From: Meghimatium bilineatum | Lineage: Eukaryota; Mollusca; Gastropoda; Stylommatophora; Philomycidae | Assembly: GCA_034231615.1 (NCBI GenBank) | Contig: CM067306.1 | Coordinates: forward strand, 59,935,057 to 59,999,056 | Reading direction: 5' to 3' | DNA: 64,000 nucleotides | Position numbers and translations under genes: made by a program | The notes under the pieces: generated by a model | The model's input: the letters and a program-made list of their open reading frames with translations, nothing else | Database searches by the model: none | Told to the model about the DNA's origin: nothing | Part shown: positions 63,901-64,000 of the stretch, piece after piece | Layout: every line of letters starts with the position of its first letter | Numbering within the stretch: the stretch's first letter is position 1

Positions 63901-64000
63901 AAAGAAGATAAAAATTCTTCCTGCTCACTCTATAATCGTTTGCCAGCTTGTGTCATCTTGTTTACAAAGTGGATTTTTTTCGGAGATCCCTGTGGAGTAT

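Overview
The window looks like AT-rich nuclear DNA from an invertebrate animal; I cannot name the species. The eukaryotic signs are LINE (non-LTR retrotransposon) relics with apurinic-endonuclease and reverse-transcriptase motifs, a Helitron N-terminal fragment, Tc1/mariner, pogo/Tigger-like and hAT-like DNA transposon remains, tRNA-like SINE heads, long microsatellites, and a 100-N assembly gap at 38093-38192. There are no bacterial operons, tRNA genes or rRNA genes. A lophotrochozoan such as a mollusc is a guess from the repeat mix only.

Only one host gene is convincing: a 1093-codon open frame on the minus strand (7104 to 3823), open upstream to 7200. It is a long, basic, Ser/Thr/Lys-rich and mostly disordered protein. 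It carries three S-x-I-P-V motifs in basic surroundings (plus one S-S-I-P) and a C-terminal coiled coil, which suggests a microtubule plus-end or cytoskeletal protein. Its stop codon lies inside a 55-bp tandem repeat. Two short CpG-richer patches (10540-10800 and 38800-38950) carry YY1-like motifs, the first followed by a consensus splice donor, and may be promoters or first exons.

The rest is repeats. More than 40 separate minisatellite or microsatellite arrays (units 4-82 bp, most 15-64 bp) cover roughly a quarter of the window (hand-summed, about 17 kb). Between them lie broken LINE 3' ends, which I group as LINE-1 to LINE-6 plus an unassigned family X. Layout: 0-3.8 kb repeats and LINE-4; 3.8-7.2 kb the gene; 7.2-13 kb minisatellites with a promoter-like patch; 14-17.5 kb LINE-1, -2 and -3 and a 64-bp array; 19.5-24 kb arrays and a Jockey-like fragment; 24-27 kb LINE-4 and LINE-3; 27-31.4 kb arrays flanked by inverted Penelope-like ends; 31.4-34.4 kb a Tc1-like pseudogene, LINE-4 and a nested X-in-LINE-3 insertion; 35-46 kb arrays, a 122-bp inverted-repeat element, LINE-2, family X and a hAT MITE; 47.4-52 kb LINE relics; 52-55.5 kb a Tigger-like MITE, an endonuclease/RT LINE and a 490-bp GATA array; 56.8-58.2 kb a degenerate dispersed protein; 59.4-60.5 kb a Helitron fragment; 61.5-64 kb four adjacent arrays.

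Recurring themes are LINE 3' tails next to or grown into microsatellites, minisatellites whose unit matches a nearby single-copy or transposon-end sequence, and one interspersed family (called A/B here) with about a dozen copies. I found no clear new biological system. The best candidates for follow-up are the SxIP-rich protein, family X, family A/B and the 122-bp inverted-repeat element.
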